Of a stretch of DNA of 22,337 bases, positions 15,223 through 22,283 are shown piece after piece (within the stretch, counting starts at the first letter, position 1; each line of letters opens with the position of its first letter). The position numbers and the translations under genes were made by a program. The notes under the pieces were generated by a model. It worked only from the letters and a program-made list of their open reading frames with translations, was not told the origin of the DNA and did not search any database. Origin of the DNA: an uncultured Clostridia bacterium (GTDB lineage: Bacteria; Bacillota; Clostridia; TANB77; CAG-508); assembly GCA_949118805.1 (NCBI GenBank), contig CASAUJ010000025.1, positions 1 to 22,337 on the forward strand, read 5' to 3'.

Positions 15223-15984
15223 ATGAAAGCATTAATAACAGGAGCATCTTCTGGTATTGGGAGAGATCTTGCAAGAGTTCTTGCAAGCAAAGGATATCAT
15301 TTGGTTTTAGTAGCAAGAAAAGAAGAAGAATTGAAAAAGATAGCACAAGAGTTGCAAGATGAAAATGCAATTAAAGTGGAAATCATAGTTACGGATTTAT
15401 CTCAAATAGAAAACTGTAAAGAAATCCACAAAAAAGTAAAAAATGTGGATATTTTAGTTAACAATGCAGGATTTGGAGATTGTGGGAATTTCTCAAAAAC
15501 CTCGTTAGAGAAAGAAATAAATATGATAAATACTAATATAATAGCTTATCATATTCTAATGAAATTATATTTAATGGATATGAAAGAATGTGGCTATGGA
15601 AAAATATTGAATGTAGCTTCTATTGCTGGTTTTATGCCAGGACCATTAATGGCAACTTATTATGCAACAAAGGCATATATCGTAAGAATAGCAGAGGGAA
15701 TACGAGAAGAATTGAAAAAGGAAAAATCAAAAGTGCAATTAAGCATATTATGTCCAGGACCAGTAAAAACGAACTTTGATAAAGTGGCAAATGTCAAATT
15801 TCATATGAGAGAAGCAAACAGTATGGCAGTTGCTAAATATGCCATAAAAAAATTAGAACAGGGAAAATTTTATATTGTTCCAGGGATGGATGTAAAATTG
15901 GTAAAACTGGGGGCAAAGTTATTTCCTTCTTCATGGACTAGTAAAATAACTTACAAAATACAAAAAAGAAAAATGGAAAGATAA
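15223..15984 (+). CDS. Short-chain dehydrogenase/reductase (SDR)
   Basis: A 253-residue soluble NAD(P)-dependent oxidoreductase of the classical SDR type. It shows the cofactor-binding TGASSGIG (6-13), VARKEE (about 28-33, the basic pair favouring NADP), NNAG (about 80-83), the catalytic Ser in NVASIAG and Tyr-x-x-x-Lys in YYATK (about 146-150), then PGPVKT. It is closest in look to the YqjQ/DltE-like group of bacterial SDRs, whose substrates are mostly unknown. The start has AAGGTGAG 4-5 bases upstream, directly behind the oapA stop codon. dinB downstream has its own promoter, so the operon is OLE-oapA-SDR. The substrate cannot be inferred. Confidence 0.9.
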   Translation: MKALITGASSGIGRDLARVLASKGYHLVLVARKEEELKKIAQELQDENAIKVEIIVTDLSQIENCKEIHKKVKNVDILVNNAGFGDCGNFSKTSLEKEINMINTNIIAYHILMKLYLMDMKECGYGKILNVASIAGFMPGPLMATYYATKAYIVRIAEGIREELKKEKSKVQLSILCPGPVKTNFDKVANVKFHMREANSMAVAKYAIKKLEQGKFYIVPGMDVKLVKLGAKLFPSSWTSKITYKIQKRKMER

Positions 15985-15999
15985 AGAGAAAAAGAATAC

Positions 16000-16028
16000 T
16001 TGACAAAAACAAACAAAAGTTCTATAAT
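16000..16028 (+). promoter_or_regulatory. Consensus promoter of dinB with an imperfect LexA box in the spacer
   Basis: TTGACA (16000-16005), 17 bases, TATAAT (16023-16028): a perfect consensus promoter. The spacer contains AAACAAAAGTTC (16011-16022), one base off the GAAC-N4-GTTC core of the LexA site of Gram-positive bacteria. The predicted start, about 16035, leaves only about 9 leader bases with GGTGAT as ribosome site. Confidence 0.8.
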
Positions 16029-16043
16029 AAAACTGGTGATAAG

Positions 16044-17252
16044 ATGGAAAAACAAATATTACATATTGATGTAAATAATGCTTTTTTAAGTTGGACAGCA
16101 GTAGAAAAATTAAAACAAGGAAGTCCAATTGATATCAGAGAAATACCAGCTATAATAGGTGGAGATGAATCCAAAAGAGCAGGGATTGTTTTAGCGAAAA
16201 GTATGAAAGCAAAAGAATGTGGAATTAAGACAGCAGAAACCATTTATCAAGCTAAGATAAAATGTCCTACTCTACAAATTTTTCCTTCTGATTTTAAAAC
16301 CTATAAAAAGTATTCGGATGCCCTATATCATTTATTATTACAATATACTGACAAAATAGAAAGATTTAGTATTGATGAATGTTTTTTAGATATGACAGAA
16401 TATTTAATGAAAGATACCTTATTCCATAAAGCAAAAGAAATTAGAGAAAGAGTAAAAAAAGAACTTGGTTTTACAGTAAATATAGGCATTTCTCATAATA
16501 AATTATTAGCTAAAATGGCATCCGATTTTACAAAGCCAGATAGAATTCATACTTTGTATCCAAAGGAAATAGCAGAAAAAATGTGGAAATTACCAGTTTC
16601 TGAATTATTTATGTTAGGAAAAAAAACTGTCCCAAAATTGTACCATTTACAAATAAAAACAATTGGAGATTTAGCAAAATCGGACAAGAAGATGCTAGAA
16701 AAAAAATTAGGAAAATATGGCATCATGATTTGGGAATATGCAAATGGAATAGATCACTCGGAAGTAAAATTCCAAAAAGAAAAACCAAAGGGAATTGGTA
16801 ATTCCATTACATTACCACAAAATATTTTAGAAATCGAAAAGCTAGAAGAAGTCTTGCTGGCATTAGTAGAACAAGTATCTTATCGTTTAAGAAAATGTAA
16901 ATTACAAGCCAATACAGTAAATATTCAATTAAGAACAAAAGACTTTAAAGATACATCCCATCAAGGAAAACTAATAATACCTACTTCAAGCACAAAGGAA
17001 ATCTATCAAAAAGCAAAAGAATTATTAGAGGAAATGTATCAAAAAGGAACAGCGATCCGATTAATTGGTGTAAGAGTAGATAATTTGATGGAAAAGGAAG
17101 AACAACAAATATCACTATTTCAAGAGCAAAACGATGAAAAACAAGAAAAGTTAGACAGAACGATGGATGAACTAAAAGAAAAATATGGTTATCATACAAT
17201 TATAAGGGCAGGAGAAATGCAGGTAGGAAATTTATTGAACCTAAAAGAATAA
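16044..17252 (+). CDS. dinB: Y-family DNA polymerase IV
   Basis: A translesion polymerase that copies damaged or mismatched templates without proofreading. The 402-residue protein has catalytic Asp9 (HIDVNNAF) and SIDECFLD with Asp111 and Glu112, the steric-gate Phe14, a fingers segment GGDESKRAGIVLAKS (about 39-53), a thumb with helix-hairpin-helix-like motifs (about 175-220) and a little-finger domain (about 240-345). Near the C-terminus QQISLFQ (about 354-360) is a typical sliding-clamp binding motif. ATG 16044 follows GGTGAT. The metallopeptidase gene starts 22 bases later and is probably co-transcribed. The promoter and possible LexA site suggest damage induction. Confidence 0.92.
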   Translation: MEKQILHIDVNNAFLSWTAVEKLKQGSPIDIREIPAIIGGDESKRAGIVLAKSMKAKECGIKTAETIYQAKIKCPTLQIFPSDFKTYKKYSDALYHLLLQYTDKIERFSIDECFLDMTEYLMKDTLFHKAKEIRERVKKELGFTVNIGISHNKLLAKMASDFTKPDRIHTLYPKEIAEKMWKLPVSELFMLGKKTVPKLYHLQIKTIGDLAKSDKKMLEKKLGKYGIMIWEYANGIDHSEVKFQKEKPKGIGNSITLPQNILEIEKLEEVLLALVEQVSYRLRKCKLQANTVNIQLRTKDFKDTSHQGKLIIPTSSTKEIYQKAKELLEEMYQKGTAIRLIGVRVDNLMEKEEQQISLFQEQNDEKQEKLDRTMDELKEKYGYHTIIRAGEMQVGNLLNLKE

Positions 17253-17274
17253 TAAAATTACAAATGGAGGAAAA

Positions 17275-17808
17275 ATGAAAAAACAAGAAATATATCAAGT
17301 ACAGTATCAAAATAAAATAATACCATATCAAGTTATTCCCTCCCCAATAAAAAATTTGTATATTTATATACGAGAAGGAAAAGTGATTGTAAAAGTACCA
17401 AAATTTTTAAAAGATAAACAAATACAAGAATTTGTTCATCAAAAAGCAAAATGGATAGGAAAGAAGATAGAACAAGAAAGAAGCGAAATAGAAACACCAA
17501 TTTTGCAGGAGGATAGAGAAAGACTAGAAACGATTGTAAGGAGTAAAATTGAAAAATATTCAGAATTATTAAAAGAGAAACCAAATCGAGTAAGAATAAG
17601 AGACATTAAATATGCATGGGGAAGTTGTTCGAGTAATAAAAATATCACAATTAATCTGAAGTTAGCAAAAAAGGAGGAAGAAGTAATAGAATATGTCATT
17701 GTACATGAAATGTGTCATTTAAAATATATGAATCATTCCAAAGAATTTTGGAGATTAGTTGAAAATTATATACCAGAATATAAAAAATATCGTGCTTCTT
17801 TGAAGTAG
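17275..17808 (+). CDS. YgjP-type zinc metallopeptidase (COG1451/DUF45)
   Basis: A soluble protein of 177 residues with the zinc-protease motif HEMCH (144-148), followed by NHSKEFW, whose His154 is the likely third zinc ligand. Before it is YAWGSCSSNKNITINLKLA, the block that identifies the YgjP/DUF45 family, relatives of the WLM and SprT proteases that act in DNA-protein crosslink repair in eukaryotes; the bacterial substrate is not known. The protein is shorter than the usual 220-240, mainly in the N-terminal half. GGAGG lies 5-6 bases upstream. Its place behind dinB hints at DNA damage tolerance, but this is inference only. Confidence 0.88.
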   Translation: MKKQEIYQVQYQNKIIPYQVIPSPIKNLYIYIREGKVIVKVPKFLKDKQIQEFVHQKAKWIGKKIEQERSEIETPILQEDRERLETIVRSKIEKYSELLKEKPNRVRIRDIKYAWGSCSSNKNITINLKLAKKEEEVIEYVIVHEMCHLKYMNHSKEFWRLVENYIPEYKKYRASLK

Positions 17809-17836
17809 ATATTTTTTATATTTATGAAAAGAATAC

Positions 17837-17865
17837 TTGCGAAGATAATAGATTTAGTTTATAAT
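17837..17865 (+). promoter_or_regulatory. Candidate promoter of the DUF975 gene
   Basis: TTGCGA (17837-17842) and a perfect TATAAT (17860-17865) are 17 bases apart, about 40 bases before the start codon. Confidence 0.55.
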
Positions 17866-17903
17866 AAGAGAAACATAAATAAGAATAATTAGGAGAATTG
17901 CAA

Positions 17904-18755
17904 ATGTGGAATAGAAAAGAATTAAAAGAAAAAGCGAAAAAAGTTGTTCATAAAAATTATTGGACAGCTATTGTAGTATGTTTTTTAATTGCTTTATTTA
18001 CAGGTGAATTTGGTACTTCCACAGTTGGAATATGGCAATCAGAAGATTCAATGGATCCCAATTATGTGATACATCGTGAACAAGATTATGAATTAGATGA
18101 ATTTTTTACAGAGAAAAACCTCAAAAGAACTTTTAATGAAACACAAGTAAAAGTATGGGAAGCCATTGATGCAAATTTAAATAGTGCGACAAAATCCCAA
18201 AAATATATTTTTAAAATATGGGATGCCATTACTTCTTTTTCTATCAATAAAACAATATTAGGAATTGTACTTTGCATGGGAGCCGTGTTAGCTCTTGCTT
18301 TTACAATATTAATAGCAGATCCTCTTATTGTAGGAGGAAAAAAATATTTTTTAGAAGCAAGAAAAGGAACTAATCCAAAAGTAGGAATCATAGGAGAGGT
18401 CTTTCAAAAGCAATATTGGTTTCATATAGCAGGTATTATGCTTTTGCGTAATTTGTATAATGCTTTATGGTATTTAACAATTATCGGAGGCATTATAAAA
18501 ACTTATGAATACAGAATGATACCTTATATTTTGGCAGAAAATCCAACCAAAAGCAGAAAAGAGGTATTTCAAATTTCTAAACAAATGATGAAGGGGAATA
18601 AATGGAAAACTTTTTTATTAGATATGTCTTTCTTTGGATGGAATTTTTTATCGGTTATGACGTTTGGATTGCTAAGCATTTTATATGTAAATCCATATAA
18701 TGCAGCAACAATAACAGAACTATATGTAAATTTAAAGGAAAAAAGCAACACTTAA
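17904..18755 (+). CDS. DUF975-family integral membrane protein
   Basis: The gene encodes 283 residues. It starts with MWNRKELKEKAK, the amphipathic basic start typical of DUF975 proteins, then a first membrane helix (about 20-38). A long polar, acidic loop (about 40-105, partly exposed) is followed by further hydrophobic helices at about 112-135, 175-200 and 235-265. The block ENPTKSRKEVFQISKQMMKG lies before the last helices and is the conserved 'P-...-A-..-S..-M.G' part of the family. ATG 17904 has AGGAG 8 bases upstream; a TTG at 17898 is too near the ribosome site. It is a single-gene unit with its own promoter and terminator. The family's function is unknown. Confidence 0.85.
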   Translation: MWNRKELKEKAKKVVHKNYWTAIVVCFLIALFTGEFGTSTVGIWQSEDSMDPNYVIHREQDYELDEFFTEKNLKRTFNETQVKVWEAIDANLNSATKSQKYIFKIWDAITSFSINKTILGIVLCMGAVLALAFTILIADPLIVGGKKYFLEARKGTNPKVGIIGEVFQKQYWFHIAGIMLLRNLYNALWYLTIIGGIIKTYEYRMIPYILAENPTKSRKEVFQISKQMMKGNKWKTFLLDMSFFGWNFLSVMTFGLLSILYVNPYNAATITELYVNLKEKSNT

Positions 18756-18768
18756 AGGAGTGTTGCTT
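18743..18768 (+). terminator. Terminator overlapping the stop codon of the DUF975 gene
   Basis: AAGCAACACT (18743-18752) and AGTGTTGCTT (18759-18768) are perfect 10-base arms. The stop codon TAA lies in the loop, so translation to the stop may affect the hairpin. The T run behind it is weak. Confidence 0.75.
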
Positions 18769-18842
18769 ATATTATTTTATCAAAAAAAAGCAAATTTTGT
18801 AAAAAGGAGGAAGTTTAGATAGAAAATTGCGATGAAAAAGCC

Positions 18843-18871
18843 TTGAAAACTCTTATAAAAAGTAGTATTAT
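18843..18871 (+). promoter_or_regulatory. Candidate promoter of the DUF6514-like gene and topA
   Basis: TTGAAA (18843-18848) and TATTAT (18866-18871) are 17 bases apart, 34 bases before the start codon at 18905. Confidence 0.55.
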
Positions 18872-18904
18872 GAGAAACGGATTATAAAAAAAGAGGGGAT
18901 AAAA

Positions 18905-19240
18905 ATGAAAACTTTTTTCGCTAGTAGATTTGTAAGCGAGGAAGCATTAAACGAAGCAAGAATCAATTACCCTATTAAATTGAAATATTATAAAATAATA
19001 AATGAAGAAGAAGAGAAATTAAAATTTGGAATTCAAATTATTAAAATAGAATATAGGAAAGAAGGAAGAAAGGTAGAGAAGAAGGAGAGAGAAAAGATAG
19101 AAAGTGAGGAACAAAAAGTAGAGGGGATTTTAAAAATTCTAGAACGAAATGAAGTAACACCAATAGAGCTAGAAGAAATATTAGAGGATATCATAATGGA
19201 CAAAAAAATTAAAAAAAGCTTGCAAAATATAGAAAATTAG
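18905..19240 (+). CDS. DUF6514-like small protein
   Basis: A soluble, highly charged protein of 111 residues. After a short beta-rich start (KLKYYKIINEEEEKLKFGIQ, followed by IIKIEY) there is a Lys/Glu-rich linker (about 55-75) and a helical end with ILERNEVTPIELEEILEDII. The pattern 'YGI-I-K' then 'L--N-VTP--L--I-ED' is what I know from DUF6514 proteins of Clostridia, whose function is not known. The ribosome site is GAGGGGAT, about 5 bases upstream. topA begins 40 bases after the stop with no terminator between, so the two are probably co-transcribed. Confidence 0.7.
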   Translation: MKTFFASRFVSEEALNEARINYPIKLKYYKIINEEEEKLKFGIQIIKIEYRKEGRKVEKKEREKIESEEQKVEGILKILERNEVTPIELEEILEDIIMDKKIKKSLQNIEN

Positions 19241-19280
19241 TCTAAAATACTGAAAGTAAGAAAAAAATAAGGAGGGCTAC

Positions 19281-21347
19281 ATGGCAGATAAATTAGTAAT
19301 AGTGGAATCACCAGCAAAAGCTAATACCATCAAGAAATTCTTAGGTGGAAGTACAAAAGTACTTGCTTCTATGGGACATATAAGAGATTTACCAAAATCC
19401 AAAATGGGAATCGATATTGTTCATGATTTCGAGCCAGAGTATATAAATATTCGAGGGAAGGGAGATCTAATTAAATCTTTAAAAAAAGAAGCAAAACAAG
19501 CTAAAAAAATATACATTGCAACTGACCCTGACCGTGAGGGAGAAGCAATCGCGTGGCATTTGGCGACTATTTTAGAAGAAGAAAAAGAAAAAATAACAAG
19601 AGTAACTTTTAATGAGATCACAAAAGGAGCCGTACAAAAAGCAATTAAAGAACCAAGAGATATTGATATCAATTTAGTAGATGCTCAACAAGCTAGAAGA
19701 GTACTAGACAGAATTGTTGGATATAAAATGAGTCCTGTCCTATGGAAAAAAGTAAAAAGAGGCTTATCGGCAGGAAGAGTCCAATCTGTTGCTGTAAAAT
19801 TAATTGTAGATAGAGAAGAAGAAATTGAAAATTTCAAACCAGTGGAATACTGGAATTTATTAGCTAACTTACAAGAAAAAGAAAGCAAAAAGGAATTTGA
19901 AGCAAAGTTATATGGAAAAAATGGAAAGAAGCAAGAGATACATACAGAACAAGAAATGAATGAAATCTTAAAAGAAATAGATCAAGCAATTTATAAAGTT
20001 ACAGAAGTAAAAAAGGGAGAAAAGAAAAGAAACCCTTCCCCACCATTTACAACGAGTACGATGCAACAAGAAGCTTCTAGAAAATTAGGATTTACTTTAA
20101 AGAAAACAATGTCAATTGCACAAAATTTATATGAAGGGGTAAAAATACCAGAAAAAGGAACAGTTGGTTTAATTACTTATATGAGAACGGATTCTACAAG
20201 AATTTCAGAGGAGGCAAGAAAAGCAGCAAAAGAACATATTGTAGAAACTTATGGAGAAAAATATTATGAAAATCGATATTATAAGACAAGCAAAGAGGCA
20301 CAAGATGCGCATGAAGGTATTCGACCTACTTATGCAGATTTAGAACCAGAATCCATTAAAGATTATTTGACAAAAGAACAATACAAACTATATAAATTAA
20401 TTTATAATCGATTTATGGCAAGTCAAATGGCAACAGCTATTTATGATACAATGGCGGTTTCTATTGATGCAAATGGATATACCTTTAAAGCAAATGGGCA
20501 AATGATTCGATTTAGAGGATTTATGACTTTATATGTAGAGGGGACGGATCAAAAAGAGCAAGAAGAAGAGGGAATGTTACCAGAACTTAAAGAAAATCAG
20601 GAATTAAAGTTAAAAAAACTAAATCCAAAACAGAGTTTTACTGAGCCACCACCAAGATATACAGAAGCAAGTTTGGTAAAAGCATTGGAGGAAAAAGAAA
20701 TTGGAAGACCAAGTACATATTCTCCAACCATTACAACGATTTTAGATAGAAGATACATAGAAAAAATACAGAAGCAATTATCTCCAACAGAACTAGGAAG
20801 AATTGTGAATAAATTATTAACAGAAAATTTTACAGATGTTATCAATGTGGAATTTACAGCAAAAATAGAAAATGAGTTTGATGAAATTGCAAATGGAAAA
20901 GAAGAATGGAAAAAAATGATTCGAGAATTCTATGGACCATTTGAGAAAGAAATAGTAAAAGTAGAAAAAGAATTAGAACATGTGGAATTAGTAGATGAAG
21001 TATCAGATGTGCCATGTGAGAAATGTGGTAGAATGATGGTATATAAATATGGAAGGTATGGAAAATTTTTAGCGTGTCCAGGATATCCTGAATGCAAAAA
21101 TGCAAAACCAATTATTGAAACCATTGATGTACCATGTCCAAAATGTGGAGCAATTGTGCAAGTTAGAAAAACAAAAAGAAAAAGAAATTATTACATTTGT
21201 GAAAATAATCCAACTTCCTGCGATTATATTTCTTGGAATAAACCAAAAGAGGGAGAAAAATGGAATGCAGAAGAAGCAGAAGAGGTAAAAAAAGAAATGG
21301 AAACGAAGGCAAGTAAAAGGACAACTAAAAAGAAAAGTAAAAAATAA
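19281..21347 (+). CDS. topA: DNA topoisomerase I (type IA)
   Basis: Removes negative supercoils by cutting and passing single strands. The 688-residue protein has the Toprim domain (VIVESPAKANTIKKFLGG with Glu9; DPDREGEAIAWH at about 82-93) and the active-site Tyr300 in GLITYMRTDSTRIS. The core with DAHEGIRPT and FTEPPPRYTEASLVKALEE (about 455) follows. Two C-terminal four-Cys zinc ribbons bind DNA: CEKCG...CPGYPEC (about 579-606) and CPKCG...CENNPTSC (about 620-648). The Lys/Arg-rich tail (KASKRTTKKKSKK) helps DNA binding. GGAGGG is 4 bases upstream of ATG 19281. Length and order are those of clostridial TopA, which has two rather than the three zinc ribbons of E. coli. It is intact and certainly a core gene. 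Confidence 0.98.
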   Translation: MADKLVIVESPAKANTIKKFLGGSTKVLASMGHIRDLPKSKMGIDIVHDFEPEYINIRGKGDLIKSLKKEAKQAKKIYIATDPDREGEAIAWHLATILEEEKEKITRVTFNEITKGAVQKAIKEPRDIDINLVDAQQARRVLDRIVGYKMSPVLWKKVKRGLSAGRVQSVAVKLIVDREEEIENFKPVEYWNLLANLQEKESKKEFEAKLYGKNGKKQEIHTEQEMNEILKEIDQAIYKVTEVKKGEKKRNPSPPFTTSTMQQEASRKLGFTLKKTMSIAQNLYEGVKIPEKGTVGLITYMRTDSTRISEEARKAAKEHIVETYGEKYYENRYYKTSKEAQDAHEGIRPTYADLEPESIKDYLTKEQYKLYKLIYNRFMASQMATAIYDTMAVSIDANGYTFKANGQMIRFRGFMTLYVEGTDQKEQEEEGMLPELKENQELKLKKLNPKQSFTEPPPRYTEASLVKALEEKEIGRPSTYSPTITTILDRRYIEKIQKQLSPTELGRIVNKLLTENFTDVINVEFTAKIENEFDEIANGKEEWKKMIREFYGPFEKEIVKVEKELEHVELVDEVSDVPCEKCGRMMVYKYGRYGKFLACPGYPECKNAKPIIETIDVPCPKCGAIVQVRKTKRKRNYYICENNPTSCDYISWNKPKEGEKWNAEEAEEVKKEMETKASKRTTKKKSKK

Positions 21348-21352
21348 AAAGG

Positions 21353-21391
21353 GAAGGAATTACAAAAAAATAAGGTGATTCCTTCTTTTTT
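21353..21391 (+). terminator. Terminator of topA
   Basis: GAAGGAAT (21353-21360) pairs with ATTCCTTC (21378-21385) and six T follow directly. It begins six bases after the stop codon and abuts the tRNA promoter. Confidence 0.85.
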
Positions 21392-21392
21392 C

Positions 21393-21421
21393 TTGACAAT
21401 AAAGTATAAATTTGGTATGAT
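21393..21421 (+). promoter_or_regulatory. Promoter of the tRNA operon (distal)
   Basis: TTGACA (21393-21398), 17 bases, TATGAT (21416-21421). It lies immediately after the topA terminator and would give a leader of about 95 bases before tRNA-Gly. Confidence 0.75.
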
Positions 21422-21462
21422 TAATAATGCCTTAGGAATATTATTTATAAATTGTGAATATA

Positions 21463-21490
21463 TTGAAAGTAGGAAAGTAATTAATAGAAT
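21463..21490 (+). promoter_or_regulatory. Possible second promoter of the tRNA operon (proximal)
   Basis: TTGAAA (21463-21468), 16 bases, TAGAAT (21485-21490). It would start transcription at about 21497, only about 28 bases before tRNA-Gly. Confidence 0.35.
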
Positions 21491-21524
21491 GTTGCTTTGG
21501 CAAGGTAAAAGTAAATACATAAAT

Positions 21525-21598
21525 GCAGGTATAATTTAGTGGTAAAATGTAACCTTGCCAAGGTTAATTCGCGGGTCCGATTCCCGCTACCTGCTCCA
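21525..21598 (+). tRNA. tRNA-Gly (anticodon GCC)
   Basis: A cloverleaf of 74 bases with CCA encoded. The acceptor arm is GCAGGTA/TACCTGC, the anticodon arm TAACC-TTGCCAA-GGTTA with GCC, and the T arm GCGGG-TCCGATT-CCCGC. The D arm, around TTAGTGGTAAAA, is weak and AT-rich. The T loop has TCCGATT in place of the usual TTCGA start, a variation known for glycine tRNAs of Bacillota. The anticodon arm is a 15-base palindrome. Confidence 0.95.
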
Positions 21599-21632
21599 AA
21601 TGTTATTTTTTAAAATAGGCTGAAATTTAAAT

Positions 21633-21707
21633 GGCGTTGTAGCCAAGTGGTAAGGCACGAGTCTGCAAAACTCTGATTCGGCGGTTCGAATCCGCCCAAC
21701 GCCTCCA
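21633..21707 (+). tRNA. tRNA-Cys (anticodon GCA)
   Basis: A cloverleaf of 75 bases with CCA encoded. The acceptor arm is GGCGTTG/CAACGCC, the D arm GCCAAGTGGTAAGGC, the anticodon loop CTGCAAA with GCA, and the T arm GGCGG-TTCGAAT-CCGCC. The outermost anticodon-stem pair is a C-T mismatch, which is tolerated. It lies 34 bases behind tRNA-Gly and is co-transcribed with it. Confidence 0.97.
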
Positions 21708-21775
21708 AGAAATTAGCATTTTAAGCAAATGGTACAGAGTATCACGAAGTATCATATATTAGCACAAAATGCAGA

Positions 21776-21804
21776 AATACTCTCTTTGTAAGAGAGTATT
21801 TTTC
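21776..21804 (+). terminator. Terminator of the tRNA operon
   Basis: AATACTCTC (21776-21784) pairs with GAGAGTATT (21792-21800) around TTTGTAA, with TTTTT at the end. Confidence 0.85.
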
Positions 21805-22043
21805 GTTTTATAGAATAGATACCTATCATAGATTATCACAGTTTTGTATAAAATTTGCTGTACTTTGATGTAAGCAAATTTTAATATATAAATATAAAAA
21901 TACTAAGTAATAAATTATAGCATTTCTATTTTATTATTTAGTATTTTATTGCTCTTTATTTAGATTTTTTAATAACATACTTCATAAATTAAATTTATTA
22001 CTTTACTAGAATATAAAAATATACAAAAATTTGTTTTGTTCGC
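21805..22043. other. AT-rich gap with two long hairpins
   Basis: No gene is visible. AAAATTTGCT (21850-21859) and AGCAAATTTT (21873-21882) form a perfect 10-base stem, extended inside by TAC/GTA. AAAATACTAAGTAATAAA (about 21896-21913) pairs with its near-complement at 21929-21947 around a short loop. Both may be terminators of transcripts on either strand or debris of mobile DNA. Just before, AGTATCA occurs twice at about 21739-21755, close behind tRNA-Cys. Confidence 0.45.
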
Positions 22044-22072
22044 TTGTATTTTTCCAATAAATGTTATATAGT
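22044..22072 (+). promoter_or_regulatory. Candidate promoter of the small hydrophobic peptide gene
   Basis: TTGTAT (22044-22049) and TATAGT (22067-22072) are 17 bases apart. A start at about 22079 gives a leader of some 78 bases that carries the fold described at 22103-22151. Confidence 0.45.
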
Positions 22073-22102
22073 ATTTATCATAGGAAATGAGAATAAGCAG
22101 AT

Positions 22103-22151
22103 GTGGTTTGCCACCTACATAACAGAGTGCAACTCTGGGAAAGCGAGGTGG
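22103..22151 (+). promoter_or_regulatory. Folded leader that pairs the ribosome binding site
   Basis: CCACCT (22111-22116) is complementary to AGGTGG (22146-22151), which is the ribosome site of the peptide gene. Between them CAGAGT/ACTCTG (22123-22128, 22132-22137) forms an inner hairpin, making a stacked structure. An alternative, GTGG (22103-22106) with CCAC (22111-22114), would release the ribosome site. The two folds exclude each other. Confidence 0.6.
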
Positions 22152-22156
22152 TGTTT

Positions 22157-22258
22157 ATGGGATTTATATTATTTTTAATATATGCTTTGGGATTTTCCCT
22201 AACTGTAAACGTAACCTTATTGACTGTTATATTTATAATGTGGACAAATAAGGAATAA
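22157..22258 (+). CDS. Small hydrophobic peptide, Type I toxin-like
   Basis: The gene encodes 33 residues. It begins MGFILFLIYALGFSL and ends in the charged WTNKE, so it is a single membrane helix with a short polar C-terminus. ATG 22157 has GAGGTGG 5 bases upstream. That ribosome site is paired in the leader, a property of Type I toxins such as holin-like TxpA/BsrG or Fst peptides, which insert into the membrane and are silenced by an antisense RNA. I cannot match it to a named family, and no antisense RNA is proven. A weak minus-strand promoter-like pair (TTAACA and TATTCC, 17 apart) lies at about 22250-22280 and would read toward the peptide gene. Alternatives are a leader peptide or a chance frame. 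Confidence 0.5.
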   Translation: MGFILFLIYALGFSLTVNVTLLTVIFIMWTNKE

Positions 22259-22283
22259 AATAAACAAACACATCTGTTAACTT

